A stretch of 64,000 nt of DNA from DASWUZ01 sp036401375 (GCA_036401375.1 DASWVB010000002.1:310001-374000); one strand, 5' to 3'. Counted from the stretch's first letter, positions 36,915 to 46,978 are shown. Notes: generated by a model not told the origin, from the letters alone. Translations and numbers: made by a program.

Positions 36915-38339
36915 ATGAGCCGGCCAATGGATGTCGCCGGGATCGTGTCCCGGCTGCAGTCGGCTGCTGCAAAGATGCGCGCGGTGCTCACGCTGCGCGC
37001 CGGGGAGACGAGTAGTGCGGCGGGGCGCTCTCGCGAGCGCTACCGCCGCGCTGCAATCACTTCGTTGACGGCCGTCGCTACCAAGGGAATAAACATCGGC
37101 GCCTCGCTGATCACGATTCCGCTGACGCTTCGCTACCTCGGCGCAGAGCGTAACGGGATGTGGTTGAGCATGAGTTCGACGGTCTTGATGCTCGCCTCCG
37201 CGGACCTCGGCATCGGGCTGGGCCTGGTGAACGTCATCGCGGACTCGATCGGACGCGACGACCGCGAAGAGGCGCGCCGGGCGGCGTCGAGCGCCTTTTG
37301 GATGCTGGCGGCGATTGCACTGCTGGTGCTGGTTGGATTCGCCATCGCCTACCCGCTCGTGCCTTGGAACAGAATCTTCAACGTGCAGTCGGCTACTGCA
37401 ATCCATGAGTCCGGTCCCACCCTGATGGTCTTCTTCGCCTGCTTCGCGGTGAACCTGCCGGTCGGAGTGGTGTACAACATTCAGACCGGTCTGCAGAAGG
37501 GGTATGTGAACAACCAGTGGTCCCTGGTTGGCAGCCTGCTCTCGCTCTCGGGGCTGCTGCTTGCGATTCATCTTCATGCCGGGCTGCCCGTCCTGATCCT
37601 GGCGATCAGCGGCGCTCCGCTGCTGGCGCTGATGATGAATGGTGTACAGCTCTTCTTCTGGGGGGAGCCGGGCCTGCGTCCCAGCCTGCGATATCTGTCT
37701 CTGCCGACTGCGAGGCGGCTGCTACGGACCGGGCTGCTGTTTTTCGTCCTGGGACTCTGCCTGGCGGTCGCTTACCAGTCCGACAACTTCGTCATCACCC
37801 GCATCATGGGGGCTCGCGCCGTAAATGGGTATGCCCTGCCGGCCCGGCTCTTCAACATCGTAGCGAGCCTGCTGGTGTTGCTGTCGGGCTCCATGTGGCC
37901 GGCGTATGCGGACGCCAAGGCACGCTCCGACGCGCAATGGATCCGCAGGAGCTTCGTGCGGACCGTCAAGCTGGGTACGGGCTTGAGTGCGGTCATCACT
38001 CTCGTGCTGATGGTCTTCGGCAACCGCATTCTCGCGCTCTGGGTGGGGCCGGAGATCAGGGCCTCCGCACTGCTGCTGGCCGTCTTCGGCGTGCGCTGCG
38101 TGCTGAACGCCTACCTGCAGCCTATCAACCTGCTCTTGAACGGGCTGAACGAGCTCAGATCTCAAACCATCCTGATGGTCATCATGGCGGCCGTAAATAT
38201 TACGCTTTCGATCTGGTTTGTCAGGCTCTTTGGGGTAGTGGGCGCGGTGCTGGGTACAGTCGTTGCCGAGGCGGTGGTCCTGGTCGTTCCGATGACCGTC
38301 GTCGTGAATCGCACGCTGAAGCGGCTCGAGACCGCCTGA
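36915..38339 (+). CDS. Wzx-like polysaccharide flippase
   Basis: A 474-residue membrane protein of the MOP (oligosaccharide flippase) superfamily. About twelve to fourteen helices follow a short basic N-terminal region (RSRERYRRAAITSL). Family-type stretches are ATKGINIGASLITIPLTLRYLG and GVVYNIQTGLQKGYVNNQW. It would move undecaprenyl-linked repeat units to the periplasmic face for the neighbouring polymerase. The ATG at 36915 is used; GTG 36909 or TTG 36885 are possible. It is co-directional with the polymerase gene, 48 bases downstream. Confidence 0.85.
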   Translation: MSRPMDVAGIVSRLQSAAAKMRAVLTLRAGETSSAAGRSRERYRRAAITSLTAVATKGINIGASLITIPLTLRYLGAERNGMWLSMSSTVLMLASADLGIGLGLVNVIADSIGRDDREEARRAASSAFWMLAAIALLVLVGFAIAYPLVPWNRIFNVQSATAIHESGPTLMVFFACFAVNLPVGVVYNIQTGLQKGYVNNQWSLVGSLLSLSGLLLAIHLHAGLPVLILAISGAPLLALMMNGVQLFFWGEPGLRPSLRYLSLPTARRLLRTGLLFFVLGLCLAVAYQSDNFVITRIMGARAVNGYALPARLFNIVASLLVLLSGSMWPAYADAKARSDAQWIRRSFVRTVKLGTGLSAVITLVLMVFGNRILALWVGPEIRASALLLAVFGVRCVLNAYLQPINLLLNGLNELRSQTILMVIMAAVNITLSIWFVRLFGVVGAVLGTVVAEAVVLVVPMTVVVNRTLKRLETA

Positions 38340-38393
38340 GCCGCCTCGACTTCAGACAGACTGACCGGCTTAAGGTATGCGGCACTTCCCGCG

Positions 38394-39548
38394 TCACGGT
38401 GCGAGGGAGCGGCGGCACAGATCGATCAGCCCGCTGACAGAGGTCTTCCAGTTCAAGCGCGTCTCATACTCTCGGAAGGCACTTACGCAGAGGGCTGCAT
38501 AGCGGGCGCGGTCTGACAGCAGATCGCGTATCGCCTCCGCAAATCCGGCGGCAGGAGTGCCGACCGCCAGGCATACTCCGTTGACGTCGTTGCGGACGTA
38601 ATCCGGCACTCCGCCGGTGGCATAAGAGATCGACGGCAGGCCAAAGGCGCTCGCCTCGCAGAAGACGATGCCTGCCGCCTCGGCGCGGCTTGGAAGGATC
38701 AGGAAATCGGACTCGCGCAGCAGGGACTTGATCCGCTCCACACCCTCGGGGCTCGCTTTGTCGATGAATCCAAGTGCGGAGACGTAGTCCGGCAGCGGGG
38801 TCGGCGGCTGGGAGCCGACTACGGTCAAGTGGGCCGGGATGCCGAGAGCGTTCAGCAGCCCGGCGGTTTCGATCGCGATTGGTCCCCCCTTGCGCTCCCA
38901 ATCCACCCCAAAGAAGAGCAGTTCGCAGCTGCGCGGGCGCTGCTCCCGCCTCGCTCTGGCCCAGACCTCAACGTCGGAGCGGGAGTGGTCAACCGTGAGG
39001 CTTGCACCAAATGGCAGCACGGCCACTTTGGCAGGATCGGTGAGCTGGCGTGCGCTCTTCGCGGCCCATTCCGAGGCGTAGACGGCGAAGGTGGCGTTGC
39101 CGAGGCCGGCCTCCTCCTGCCTGCGGCCTCGTGCAACAGCGCCGGGCTTGCCGCTGAAGGAACCCTCGTAGTAGCCGTACATGCTGTGAAAGACCGCGTC
39201 CGTCCAGAAGATGATCGGTTGGCTGCACTGGAGGGCGGTTATCGGGATGGAGCTGGGTGCAAAGATGACGTCAACCGGGCGCTCCGCGATCATCTTCGAG
39301 ATCTGGCGGGCATAAGAGTTCAACATCAGCGGATAATGATCGAGCGAGATGCCGGTATGGCGCAGCCGGGCGAGTGCCTTGGCAGGGGAGAGCAGGAACT
39401 TGGCCCTGGTGCTCAGGGGCGCATAGACTTCGACGCGCACCCCGAGGGTGCGCATGGCTTGCAGGACGTTGTAAGGAATCCCGGACCATTGGTTGACGTC
39501 GTTCGGGTCGTTGATTGAGACAAAGCCGACGCGCAAAGGCTTATCCAT
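38394..39548 (-). CDS. Glycosyltransferase family 4 protein
   Basis: A 384-residue GT-B fold enzyme. The C-terminal half shows LPSRAEAAGIVFCEASAFGLPS, with the family's E-x7-E motif, and a nucleotide-sugar binding region (LLFFGVDWERKGG). The N-terminal VGFVSINDPNDVNQWSGIPY is the acceptor domain. It would transfer a sugar from a nucleotide donor to the growing exopolysaccharide unit at the inner membrane. It is transcribed on the minus strand with the next glycosyltransferase gene 36 bases upstream, and is convergent with the flippase. Confidence 0.87.
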   Translation of the reverse strand: MDKPLRVGFVSINDPNDVNQWSGIPYNVLQAMRTLGVRVEVYAPLSTRAKFLLSPAKALARLRHTGISLDHYPLMLNSYARQISKMIAERPVDVIFAPSSIPITALQCSQPIIFWTDAVFHSMYGYYEGSFSGKPGAVARGRRQEEAGLGNATFAVYASEWAAKSARQLTDPAKVAVLPFGASLTVDHSRSDVEVWARARREQRPRSCELLFFGVDWERKGGPIAIETAGLLNALGIPAHLTVVGSQPPTPLPDYVSALGFIDKASPEGVERIKSLLRESDFLILPSRAEAAGIVFCEASAFGLPSISYATGGVPDYVRNDVNGVCLAVGTPAAGFAEAIRDLLSDRARYAALCVSAFREYETRLNWKTSVSGLIDLCRRSLAP

Positions 39549-39584
39549 CTGTCCTCCGATGAGATTGTTGCGCTGCTTTCAGGC

Positions 39585-40754
39585 TCAACTGCGTCGAGCA
39601 TCCGTAATACACCTTGCGAGCAGAGAATCGAGCATGGCCGATGTCGCTTCCGCTTCGAAGTGCTCCAGGAAGCAGCGACGCGTTGCCGCTCGCATCGCCG
39701 CTTTCGCCTGCTCCCCCATGCTTATCCACTGCGCCAGCAGGGACGAGGTGCCGGTGAGGGTGTCCTCGCTGCATAATCCGGCTCCCGCGGCCTCGATCTC
39801 GGCCCAGATATTTACCTGCTTCGAGATCAGAACGGGCAGCCCGCATGCCAGGGCCTCGACGACGGCGATGCCGAAGTTCTCCTGGTGTGATGGGAGGGCA
39901 AAGATCTCGGCTGCCGCAAAGGCGCCCCACTTCAGATCATCGAGCAGCATGCCTGTCCAGGTCACACGGTCTTCGATGCCGAGGGTGCGCGCCATCGCTT
40001 CAAGCTGTGGCCGCAAGCCGGCCTGGTCGGGGCCGGCCATCACCAGGCGCCACTCCGGGTCAGGGGCGAGCACGGCGGCAAAGGCCTGCAGCAGCATGTC
40101 GCAACCCTTCTTGGGGTGCAGACGCCCGATGAAGAGCGCAATCCGCCTTCCTCGGAGCGAGGGATGCGCATCGAGGAATGTCTCCCGCGCGATGGGCAGG
40201 TCGGCATTCGGCTCGGAGGTTCCGTAGCCCACCACGGACTCGCGCACAGTGAGGGGCGGAAAGGCCTGCCGGGCAAGTAGTCGCTCCTGGTCGCAGGTGA
40301 AGGCGACCGCCGCGGCGTCTCCAAGCACGCGCCTCTCAAAGAGTCGCCAGTAGAGCGCCTTCTTACGGTGCTTCCACGGAAAAGCGTGCTTGAAATAGGG
40401 GTCGAGCATGCCATGGGGGAAGACCACGTAGGGAACGCCGGTCTCACGGGACGCCTTCCAAACCGCGCGGGAGAGGTACTGCCAGAGACCGTTTACAACG
40501 GCTATGTCATAGGCCTGCAGGTTGGCTCTCAACCAGCGCAGAATCCGGGGCGTGTATCCGAAGGTCGACCCCACCGGGCCCACCGCGTGAACGCGAAATG
40601 GGCAGCTCTGAACGAGGGGGTCGGCCGGGTCGTCGACGGTGAGTATTTCTACCTGGTTTCCTGCCGCAGTCGACCACCGGGAGGTCTGCAGCACTCCCTC
40701 CACCGGCCCGCCGACGGCTGGGTTGATGGACGCTATCGCCTGCAGAATCTTCAT
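39585..40754 (-). CDS. Glycosyltransferase family 4 protein
   Basis: A 389-residue retaining GT4 enzyme. It begins MKILQAIASINPAVGGPVEG, with the acceptor-side Gly loop, and shows LFIGRLHPKKGCDMLLQAFA and LPSHQENFGIAVVEALACGLPV (E-x7-E motif). It is upstream of and co-directional with the second GT4 (36-base gap), so both probably belong to one transcript. The ATG at 40754 is preferred over GTG 40796 because it gives the normal family N-terminus. Donor and acceptor sugars cannot be predicted. Confidence 0.87.
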   Translation of the reverse strand: MKILQAIASINPAVGGPVEGVLQTSRWSTAAGNQVEILTVDDPADPLVQSCPFRVHAVGPVGSTFGYTPRILRWLRANLQAYDIAVVNGLWQYLSRAVWKASRETGVPYVVFPHGMLDPYFKHAFPWKHRKKALYWRLFERRVLGDAAAVAFTCDQERLLARQAFPPLTVRESVVGYGTSEPNADLPIARETFLDAHPSLRGRRIALFIGRLHPKKGCDMLLQAFAAVLAPDPEWRLVMAGPDQAGLRPQLEAMARTLGIEDRVTWTGMLLDDLKWGAFAAAEIFALPSHQENFGIAVVEALACGLPVLISKQVNIWAEIEAAGAGLCSEDTLTGTSSLLAQWISMGEQAKAAMRAATRRCFLEHFEAEATSAMLDSLLARCITDARRS

Positions 40755-41384
40755 TTGCGCATACAGTCGGTCTCCACACGAGCTATCACTGGACACCCTG
40801 GGGTTGGAGGATCATTTCCGCACCCGGAAGGCGGAGCAGGCGTCGGTCCGCCGTGCCTCAGTCTCTCACAGGGAGCGTCTCCGGCAGCATCGAGGCAGGG
40901 CAAGCAGCGGCGAGGATCGCCTCGTGCAGTCCACCGTAAATCTCTGAGATGTGAGGCTCTGGCGGGTAGCAGGACGTCGAATCCGCCCGGAGGCTCCGGA
41001 GCGGTGTTTCTGGTAGACTTTAGGCGGAGTCAAAGTAGAAATCTGTCTCCGGTCTCCTGTCACCAGAGTCAGGCAAAGATACGGCAGCAGCTAGCAGAAG
41101 CGTCGGGCGGTCCTTGCAGTTACAAGCCCCTCCACTTATCCATTCTCCCGCATCACGCTATCGGAGTACGCTTGTGGCAAGCTCAATTTCTGCCGTTTCG
41201 GGCGATGTGGTTCTCCGTCGCCCCACGCCTCCAGGCAGTGGAGTCGGCCCTGACTGATATATCCTTGCCTCGCCCGTCTCTGAGCCGATCCGAGTTGACA
41301 AGCAGGTACCAGAACGCAAGTCCGCTGGTTGCGGACGGGGGACGCCTGACGCAAGAAAATGCGAGACCAAGGAGCAGATTCTAG
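40755..41384. other. Divergent intergenic region ahead of the wzc-like gene
   Basis: About 630 bases between the divergent GT4 pair and the tyrosine-kinase operon, too long for a simple promoter gap. I see no convincing ORF on either strand, no clear -35/-10 pair and no strong hairpin. A leader or small RNA is possible but not supported. Confidence 0.3.
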
Positions 41385-43601
41385 ATGTCAAGTGGGGTAA
41401 TCCAGCAGCATCCGGCTCAACAGGACGATTCACATCGTGAGATGAGTTGGAGCGTCCCTGACGAACACGAGATGACTCTGCTGGATCTGCTGCAGATCCT
41501 TCACAAACGCTTCCTCGTAGTGCTGGCAGTCACGGCTCTGGGAGTGATCATTGCGCTGCTTTATACCTCGCGTGTGATTCCGCAGTACGAGGGCAAAGCG
41601 CTGGTCAATATCGACCCTGGCCGCTCGACCAATGTTGGAGTGAGCGGGGTGATCGCGGACGCCGGAATGGGCGACACCATCGAAAAGCTTCAGACCGAGG
41701 CCAGGGTGATCACCAGCGACACAGTTCTGCTGGATGTGATCCAGTCCATGGATCTGGCTCACAAGCCGCCCTTCTCTGACATCTTCAAGAAGGAAGGGGG
41801 CTACAAGGGCGGAGAATTCAGTCCGGGGCAGCGCGAAGCCCTGCTCGGCATGACCAAGGGCGCGCTGACCGTCGCCCTGGTGCCCAATACCAAGCTGTTA
41901 GAGATTCGCTTTCGCAACCAGGATCCGGTGCTCGCCACAGCCGTCCCCAACAAGCTGGTGCAGATCTATCGGGAGCATAATCTCCGCGACCGCTATGAAG
42001 GCACGATGGAGATCTCAAATTGGCTGTCGGGCAAGCTGGAGGGCATCCGGCAGCAGGCGACCGAGGGGCAGCGGAAGCTGGCGGACTTTGAAAGATCGCA
42101 CAACCTGATCGGCATCGATGAGACCGGCGGCCTGGTGTCAGATACGCTGCGCCAGGTGAACGTGGAGCTGACCACGGCCGAGGCGGACCGCATCACCAAG
42201 GAAGCGCGGCTCAAGCTGGCCCAGACTCGCAATCCGGAGCTCATCTCCGCCGTTGCGCCCAGTACTACCCTGGGGGTGCTCCGCTCGCAGCACGCCGAGA
42301 TGCTGGTGCAGGTAGCCGCTCTTTCAACCCGCTTTGGCTCGGGCTATCCGCGCCTGCGGGAGTTGCAGGAGCAGCTGAACAAGGTGCAGGCCGACATCGA
42401 CACCGAAGTGACGAATATCACCAAGCGCCTGCAGGACGAGTACGACACCTCGGCGCGCACCGAAGACCTGCTGCGAGGCCAACTGGAGGCGCAGAAGCAG
42501 CGCGCCTACGATGTGAGCCAAGGCACGGCAGAGTACGAAATCCTGAAGCACGAGGTGCAATCGGCGCAGGACCTCTACGACGCGCTGCAGGAGCGGCTGA
42601 AAGAGGCCAGCATCACCGCAGGATTGACTGGCGTGACCATCAACGTGGTCGACATGGCGAGAATCCCGGCCAGCCCGGTCGCCCCGAGGAGGCTGCTCAA
42701 CCTCCTGATCGGCCTCGGCGCTGGTATGTTCCTCGGCGTCGTGCTTGCTTTTGTACTGGAGGCGCTCGACGACACGCTGCGCACCTCGGAGAACGTGGAG
42801 CAGGTCTCGAAGCTGCCGGTTCTGACCGTCGTTCCGCATCAGACCTTCTCTCTGAAGTCGGCCCTGCCGGACCAGCCGGCCGGCAGCCGCAAGAAACTGG
42901 TCGCGCTCTACCAGACAAAATCGAGAGCGGCGGAGTCGTTCCGCCTGCTGCGCTCCTCGCTATTGCTGTCTGGAGCCGACGCTCGCCTCAAGACGATCAT
43001 GATCACCAGCTCCTTCGAGGGCGAGGGCAAATCGACCATCGCGTGCAACACGTCGATCGTTCTCGCGCAGAACGGTGCGCGGGTTCTGCTGGTCGATGCC
43101 GACCTGCGCCGCGGCACCGTTCACGACTTCTTTGGAATGGAGCGCAAGAGTGGACTTTCGATGGTGCTCTCGGGTCAGACTAACGAGCCGTCCTACTTCA
43201 ACCCGGTCGCCGAGCTGCCAAACCTGACGGTGCTGCCATGCGGTCCGCAGAGTCCTAATCCGGGTGCGCTGCTCTCGTCGCGCACACTGGTCGATACGGT
43301 CGAGCAGTGGCGGAGGGACTACGATTACGTGATCATCGACAGCGCGCCGATCCTGCCGGTGGCCGACTCTCTTTACCTGCCGTCGATCATCGATACGGTG
43401 GTGCTGGTGGTGCGAGCCGGGCTCACTCGCAAGAAGGCTCTGCAGCGCACCCGCCAGCTGCTGCTCAGGGTGAACGCACGCATCGCCGGCATCGTGGTGA
43501 ACGATATCGATCTGCGCATCGAGAACTTCTATACCTACTCCGGTCGCTATGGCTACAACTACAGCTACGGCTCCAGCTACTACGAAGAGAAGGAGGGCTA
43601 A
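41385..43601 (+). CDS. Wzc-like polysaccharide co-polymerase / tyrosine autokinase
   Basis: A 738-residue fusion of a Wzz chain-length domain with a BY-type tyrosine kinase. The Wzz part has two membrane helices (about residues 42-62 and 438-458) flanking a long periplasmic coiled coil. The kinase shows Walker A GEGKST (about 546-551), Walker A' VLLVDADLRRG (about 567-577) and Walker B YVIIDSAP (about 648-655). The C-terminus is a tyrosine cluster with eight Tyr in the last 24 residues, the expected autophosphorylation tail. It would control polymerisation and export with the OPX protein, whose GTG start is 1 base after this stop. Confidence 0.93.
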   Translation: MSSGVIQQHPAQQDDSHREMSWSVPDEHEMTLLDLLQILHKRFLVVLAVTALGVIIALLYTSRVIPQYEGKALVNIDPGRSTNVGVSGVIADAGMGDTIEKLQTEARVITSDTVLLDVIQSMDLAHKPPFSDIFKKEGGYKGGEFSPGQREALLGMTKGALTVALVPNTKLLEIRFRNQDPVLATAVPNKLVQIYREHNLRDRYEGTMEISNWLSGKLEGIRQQATEGQRKLADFERSHNLIGIDETGGLVSDTLRQVNVELTTAEADRITKEARLKLAQTRNPELISAVAPSTTLGVLRSQHAEMLVQVAALSTRFGSGYPRLRELQEQLNKVQADIDTEVTNITKRLQDEYDTSARTEDLLRGQLEAQKQRAYDVSQGTAEYEILKHEVQSAQDLYDALQERLKEASITAGLTGVTINVVDMARIPASPVAPRRLLNLLIGLGAGMFLGVVLAFVLEALDDTLRTSENVEQVSKLPVLTVVPHQTFSLKSALPDQPAGSRKKLVALYQTKSRAAESFRLLRSSLLLSGADARLKTIMITSSFEGEGKSTIACNTSIVLAQNGARVLLVDADLRRGTVHDFFGMERKSGLSMVLSGQTNEPSYFNPVAELPNLTVLPCGPQSPNPGALLSSRTLVDTVEQWRRDYDYVIIDSAPILPVADSLYLPSIIDTVVLVVRAGLTRKKALQRTRQLLLRVNARIAGIVVNDIDLRIENFYTYSGRYGYNYSYGSSYYEEKEG

Positions 43602-43602
43602 G

Positions 43603-44685
43603 GTGAACCTTGACGCTCTCCGCCGCTTCCTGTCCTGCGGTCTTCTCCCCGCCCGTCTACTGCTCGGGGCTCTGGTAGGCGCAGTGCTGCTCTGCGCGAG
43701 CTCAACATTGCTGGTAGCGCAGTCAGGGCCGGCCCCGGCTGCGACGGAGCAGGCTGCTCAACAACCTGCTCCCGTCTCGACCCCGCAGGCCATGCCATCG
43801 AACGCTGTCTCTCCGGCCGCTGCTGCCGGAGCTGCCGCCGGCGTCGATGAGACGGCGTCGGTCATGTCTTCCAACGTGAGGATCGGTCCAGGAGACCTGG
43901 TCGAGATCACCGTATTCGGAGCGCCGGACCTCTCTGGCCGCTTCCGGGTTACGGATGAGGGTAACGTCGACCTGCCGGTCACCGGACAGGTACATGTCGA
44001 GAACCTCGATCCCGAGTCGGCTGCACGTACTGTCGAGCAGCGCCTCAGACAGGCCGACATCGTCAAAAATCCGGGCGTGGTCGTCTTTATCCTTGAATAC
44101 GCCTCGCAGGGTGTGACCCTGATCGGCGATGTCAAGGCTCCGGGAGTGTATCCTCTGCTCGGCAACCGCCGCTTGATGGATGTGCTCGCGAGCGCCGGCG
44201 GCCTGGCGGTCACAGCGGGCAAGGACATCCGCATCCAGCATCGGGCCGACTTCGACCACCCGGAGGTCATCAGCATTGATAACGTGACGGTGAAGCCGAC
44301 GCGCAACCCGGTAATCCAGTCCGGCGACACGATCACCGTTCCCCGCTCAGGCGTAGTCTATGTGCTTGGGGACGTGGGGCATCCGGGCGGCTTCCTTGTC
44401 GAGAACAACAACCGTCTGGATATGCTCAAGCTGCTGGCGCTGGCCGGGGGGCCGAACCGCAGTGCGGGACTAAACAAGACCCGCCTGATACGCACCACCG
44501 CCTCGGGCAAGGTGGAGTACGACATCGAGCTGAAAAAGGTGATCGAGGGCAGGAGCCAGAGCCTGATGCTGCAGGACAGCGATATCCTCTACGTGCCGGC
44601 GAGCGATCGCAAGTATCTCACCTACCGCAGCATCGAGGCCGCAATCCAGGTCGGTACCGGCGTCCTTCTCTACAGGAACTTCTGA
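43603..44685 (+). CDS. Wza-like polysaccharide export protein (OPX)
   Basis: A 360-residue outer-membrane polysaccharide export protein. It has an N-terminal signal/anchor (LLLGALVGAVLLCASSTLLV), a Pro/Ala/Gln-rich linker, a polysaccharide-export domain (VRIGPGDLVEITVFGAPDLSG) and SLBB domains (GVTLIGDVKAPGVYPLLG, VVYVLGDVGHPGGFLVEN). The start is GTG 43603, 6 bases after AAGGAGG (43590-43596). It overlaps the wzc-like gene's end region so tightly that translation is probably coupled. It forms the outer-membrane channel side of the export machinery. Confidence 0.92.
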   Translation: MNLDALRRFLSCGLLPARLLLGALVGAVLLCASSTLLVAQSGPAPAATEQAAQQPAPVSTPQAMPSNAVSPAAAAGAAAGVDETASVMSSNVRIGPGDLVEITVFGAPDLSGRFRVTDEGNVDLPVTGQVHVENLDPESAARTVEQRLRQADIVKNPGVVVFILEYASQGVTLIGDVKAPGVYPLLGNRRLMDVLASAGGLAVTAGKDIRIQHRADFDHPEVISIDNVTVKPTRNPVIQSGDTITVPRSGVVYVLGDVGHPGGFLVENNNRLDMLKLLALAGGPNRSAGLNKTRLIRTTASGKVEYDIELKKVIEGRSQSLMLQDSDILYVPASDRKYLTYRSIEAAIQVGTGVLLYRNF

Positions 44686-44808
44686 GTTCCTGCCGGCTCA
44701 TACGCAGGTCGTCGTTGAGCACGCGGGCCGGCGATGTGCTTCAGCGCGCATCAGAATTTGAAAGCCACGCTCCGCCGAGGCGGCCAGCCGAGACGATCAG
44801 ACTAGCCC

Positions 44809-44862
44809 GGGTCGCAAGGCCCTCCAAAGTCGCAGGGCTATCCAGGTCGCAAGGCCAACCAC
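44809..44862 (+). repeat. Three tandem 17-18-bp direct repeats
   Basis: The unit GGTCGCAAGGCC occurs at 44810-44821 and 44845-44856, with a degenerate copy AGTCGCAGGGC at 44828-44838 between them, giving a period of 17-18 bases. It lies just upstream of the GT2 gene. It could be an operator-like or chance repeat. Confidence 0.55.
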
Positions 44863-44886
44863 AGTCCTCAGGCCAGGAAAGGGACG

Positions 44887-45705
44887 ATGCACAAGGTATC
44901 GATCGTCACGATCTCGTTCAACCAGGCAGAGTACCTGCAGGAGGCGATCGAGTCGGTACTGCAGCAGGACTATCCCGACATCGAGTACATCGTGGTCGAC
45001 CCCGGATCGCGCGACGGCAGCCGCGAGATCATCGAGCGGTACCGCAGCCGCATCAGCCGCATCGTCTATGAGCCCGACCTCGGTCCGGCCGATGGCCTGA
45101 ACCATGGCTTCCGATACGCCACCGGGACCGTCTACGCCTACCTTAACGCTGACGACCTCCTGCTGCCGGGCGCCGTCTCGAGTGCAGCCGGCATGCTTGA
45201 GAATTCAGATCTGGCGGTAGTCTACGGCGATGGATACTTCATCGACGGTGACGACAAGGTACTGCGCCGCTGCTTTTCCAGCAACTTCTCTGCCCGGCGA
45301 TACGCCCTCGGGGCTGCCATGATCATGCAGCAGTCAAGCTTCTGGCGTGCCGACTGGCATCGGAAGGTCGGCGGATTCAAACTGGAGAACCGCACCTGCT
45401 GGGACGGAGAGTTCTTCTTCCAGGTGGCTCTTGCGGGCGGCAAGTTCCGTCATGTCCCGCAGTACTGGTCCTGCTTCCGCATCCATGGTGACTCCATCAC
45501 CGGCAGCGGCCGCGTCACCGCAGAATACAATGCCTACCAGCGGAAGATGTTTGCCCCGCACCTCGAGCGTCACGGGAGACTTCTGCCCCTGCATCGGGCT
45601 GCAGCCCGGTTGATGAAGCACGTCGAGAACCCGCGGATCCTCGCGTGCAAGCTCGCGGAGAGGGTGTTTGGAGCGCCTTCGCTGCCGAAGCCGAGATTGT
45701 CGTGA
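44887..45705 (+). CDS. Glycosyltransferase family 2 protein
   Basis: A 272-residue GT-A fold enzyme. The N-terminus KVSIVTISFNQAEYLQEAIES is typical of GT2, followed by VVDPGSRDGSREI and a DxD-like NADD in YLNADDLL. It would add a sugar to the lipid-linked repeat on the cytoplasmic side. The ATG has GGAAAGGGA upstream. It continues the plus-strand export operon and precedes another glycosyltransferase. Confidence 0.9.
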   Translation: MHKVSIVTISFNQAEYLQEAIESVLQQDYPDIEYIVVDPGSRDGSREIIERYRSRISRIVYEPDLGPADGLNHGFRYATGTVYAYLNADDLLLPGAVSSAAGMLENSDLAVVYGDGYFIDGDDKVLRRCFSSNFSARRYALGAAMIMQQSSFWRADWHRKVGGFKLENRTCWDGEFFFQVALAGGKFRHVPQYWSCFRIHGDSITGSGRVTAEYNAYQRKMFAPHLERHGRLLPLHRAAARLMKHVENPRILACKLAERVFGAPSLPKPRLS

Positions 45706-45728
45706 ACGGCCCCGGTGCCGGGACTCCG

Positions 45729-45740
45729 CATTCCGGAATG
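45729..45740. repeat. 12-bp perfect palindrome between two glycosyltransferase genes
   Basis: CATTCCGGAATG at 45729-45740 is self-complementary and lies in the 92-base gap between the GT2 and GT4 genes. It may be a protein-binding site or incidental. Confidence 0.35.
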
Positions 45741-45797
45741 AGGGCAGTCGCGGCTGGGCAAGTTTGCAACGACAGCGGTGTGGGAGGCGAGTGACTC

Positions 45798-46871
45798 TTG
45801 AAGGTCGCGGTGTTGTGGACGCAGCTTGCCGGATACATCAGTTGCTGCATGAAGGCGCTCGCGGCCCGGCCGGGTGTGGAACTCTACGTCGCCAACGAGG
45901 CGCCGGCAACCGTCGCCCCCTACTTGAGCTCCGTCTTCGACTGGATCGAGCGCCGCTATGTCTACGCCCAGACTCCCGACCCGGAGCGGCTCTTTCGCGA
46001 GCTGGATGCCTTCGCGCCCGACGTGATCCTTGCGTCCTGGCACGTGAAGCCGTTCCAGGCCGCCTGCCTTCGCTACAAAAGAAGCGCTGTCGGTGTGGCT
46101 TGCGCCGACAACCAGTGGTTCGGGAACGCGCGGCAGCGGGTTGCGAGTATGACCTCCGCGATGCACCTGAGGAAGTTCTACGACGCAGCCTTTGTGCCCG
46201 GGGAGCGTCAGGCGATCTGGGCCAGGCACATGGGCTTCGATGAATCGCGGATCTGGAGAGGGACCTTCGCGCCTGACGTGGAGAGATTCGGTCCTGCGGG
46301 GAAGAAGCGCAGGTCGGATGCTCGGTCCTTCCTGTTTGCAGGGCGCCTCTCGCAGGAGAAGGGGCTCGAAACTCTGGCCGAGGCTTACGCGGGCTACGCG
46401 GCCGCGATCACTGCTGAGGGTGGGCGTCCATGGGACTGCCTGGTGGCAGGTGCAGGCCCTCTCGAGCGGATTCTGAGTCATCCCGGTTTCGTCAAGCGCG
46501 GTTTCGTTCAGCCCCGCGATCTGCCCGCACTATTTGCCGAGGCCTCGTGCTTCCTGCTGCCCAGCCATTATGAGCCGTGGGGCGTCGCCCTTGAAGAGGC
46601 AGCTGTCTCGGGCCTTCCGATCATCTGCACACGCACCTGCGGAGCGTCCGTTCACATGGTGCAGGACAACTGGAACGGCTACCTTATCGACCCGCGGAGC
46701 GCCACTCAGCTGCAGGCGGCCATGATCAGGATGACGCGCCTGCCTGCCGAGCGCCGGGAGCAGATGGCGGAGGCCAGCCGCACCCTCGGTCTGCAGTTCA
46801 CCCCGGAGCGCTGGGCGACGACAGTGCTCGAAAAGGGCAGGGAGCTGCAGGAACGCCTGGGGCGGGGCTGA
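45798..46871 (+). CDS. Glycosyltransferase family 4 protein
   Basis: A 357-residue GT-B enzyme. The C-terminal domain has FLFAGRLSQEKGLETLAEAYAG and LPSHYEPWGVALEEAAVSGLPI with the E-x7-E motif. The N-terminal part is short and begins MKVAVLWTQLAGYISCCMKAL. The start is TTG 45798, 10 bases after GGGAGG (45782-45787); no ATG fits upstream. It is part of the plus-strand exopolysaccharide operon. Confidence 0.85.
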   Translation: MKVAVLWTQLAGYISCCMKALAARPGVELYVANEAPATVAPYLSSVFDWIERRYVYAQTPDPERLFRELDAFAPDVILASWHVKPFQAACLRYKRSAVGVACADNQWFGNARQRVASMTSAMHLRKFYDAAFVPGERQAIWARHMGFDESRIWRGTFAPDVERFGPAGKKRRSDARSFLFAGRLSQEKGLETLAEAYAGYAAAITAEGGRPWDCLVAGAGPLERILSHPGFVKRGFVQPRDLPALFAEASCFLLPSHYEPWGVALEEAAVSGLPIICTRTCGASVHMVQDNWNGYLIDPRSATQLQAAMIRMTRLPAERREQMAEASRTLGLQFTPERWATTVLEKGRELQERLGRG

Positions 46872-46978
46872 TCCTTTCTTGCTGGCTGGCAAGTTCCGGG
46901 TTTGCATAAGGCCGAGGCTACAATAGCAGAGCGGAGCAAGTTGTCTAGGCAGGCGGCGAGCCTCGCGGGTGTTTATCT

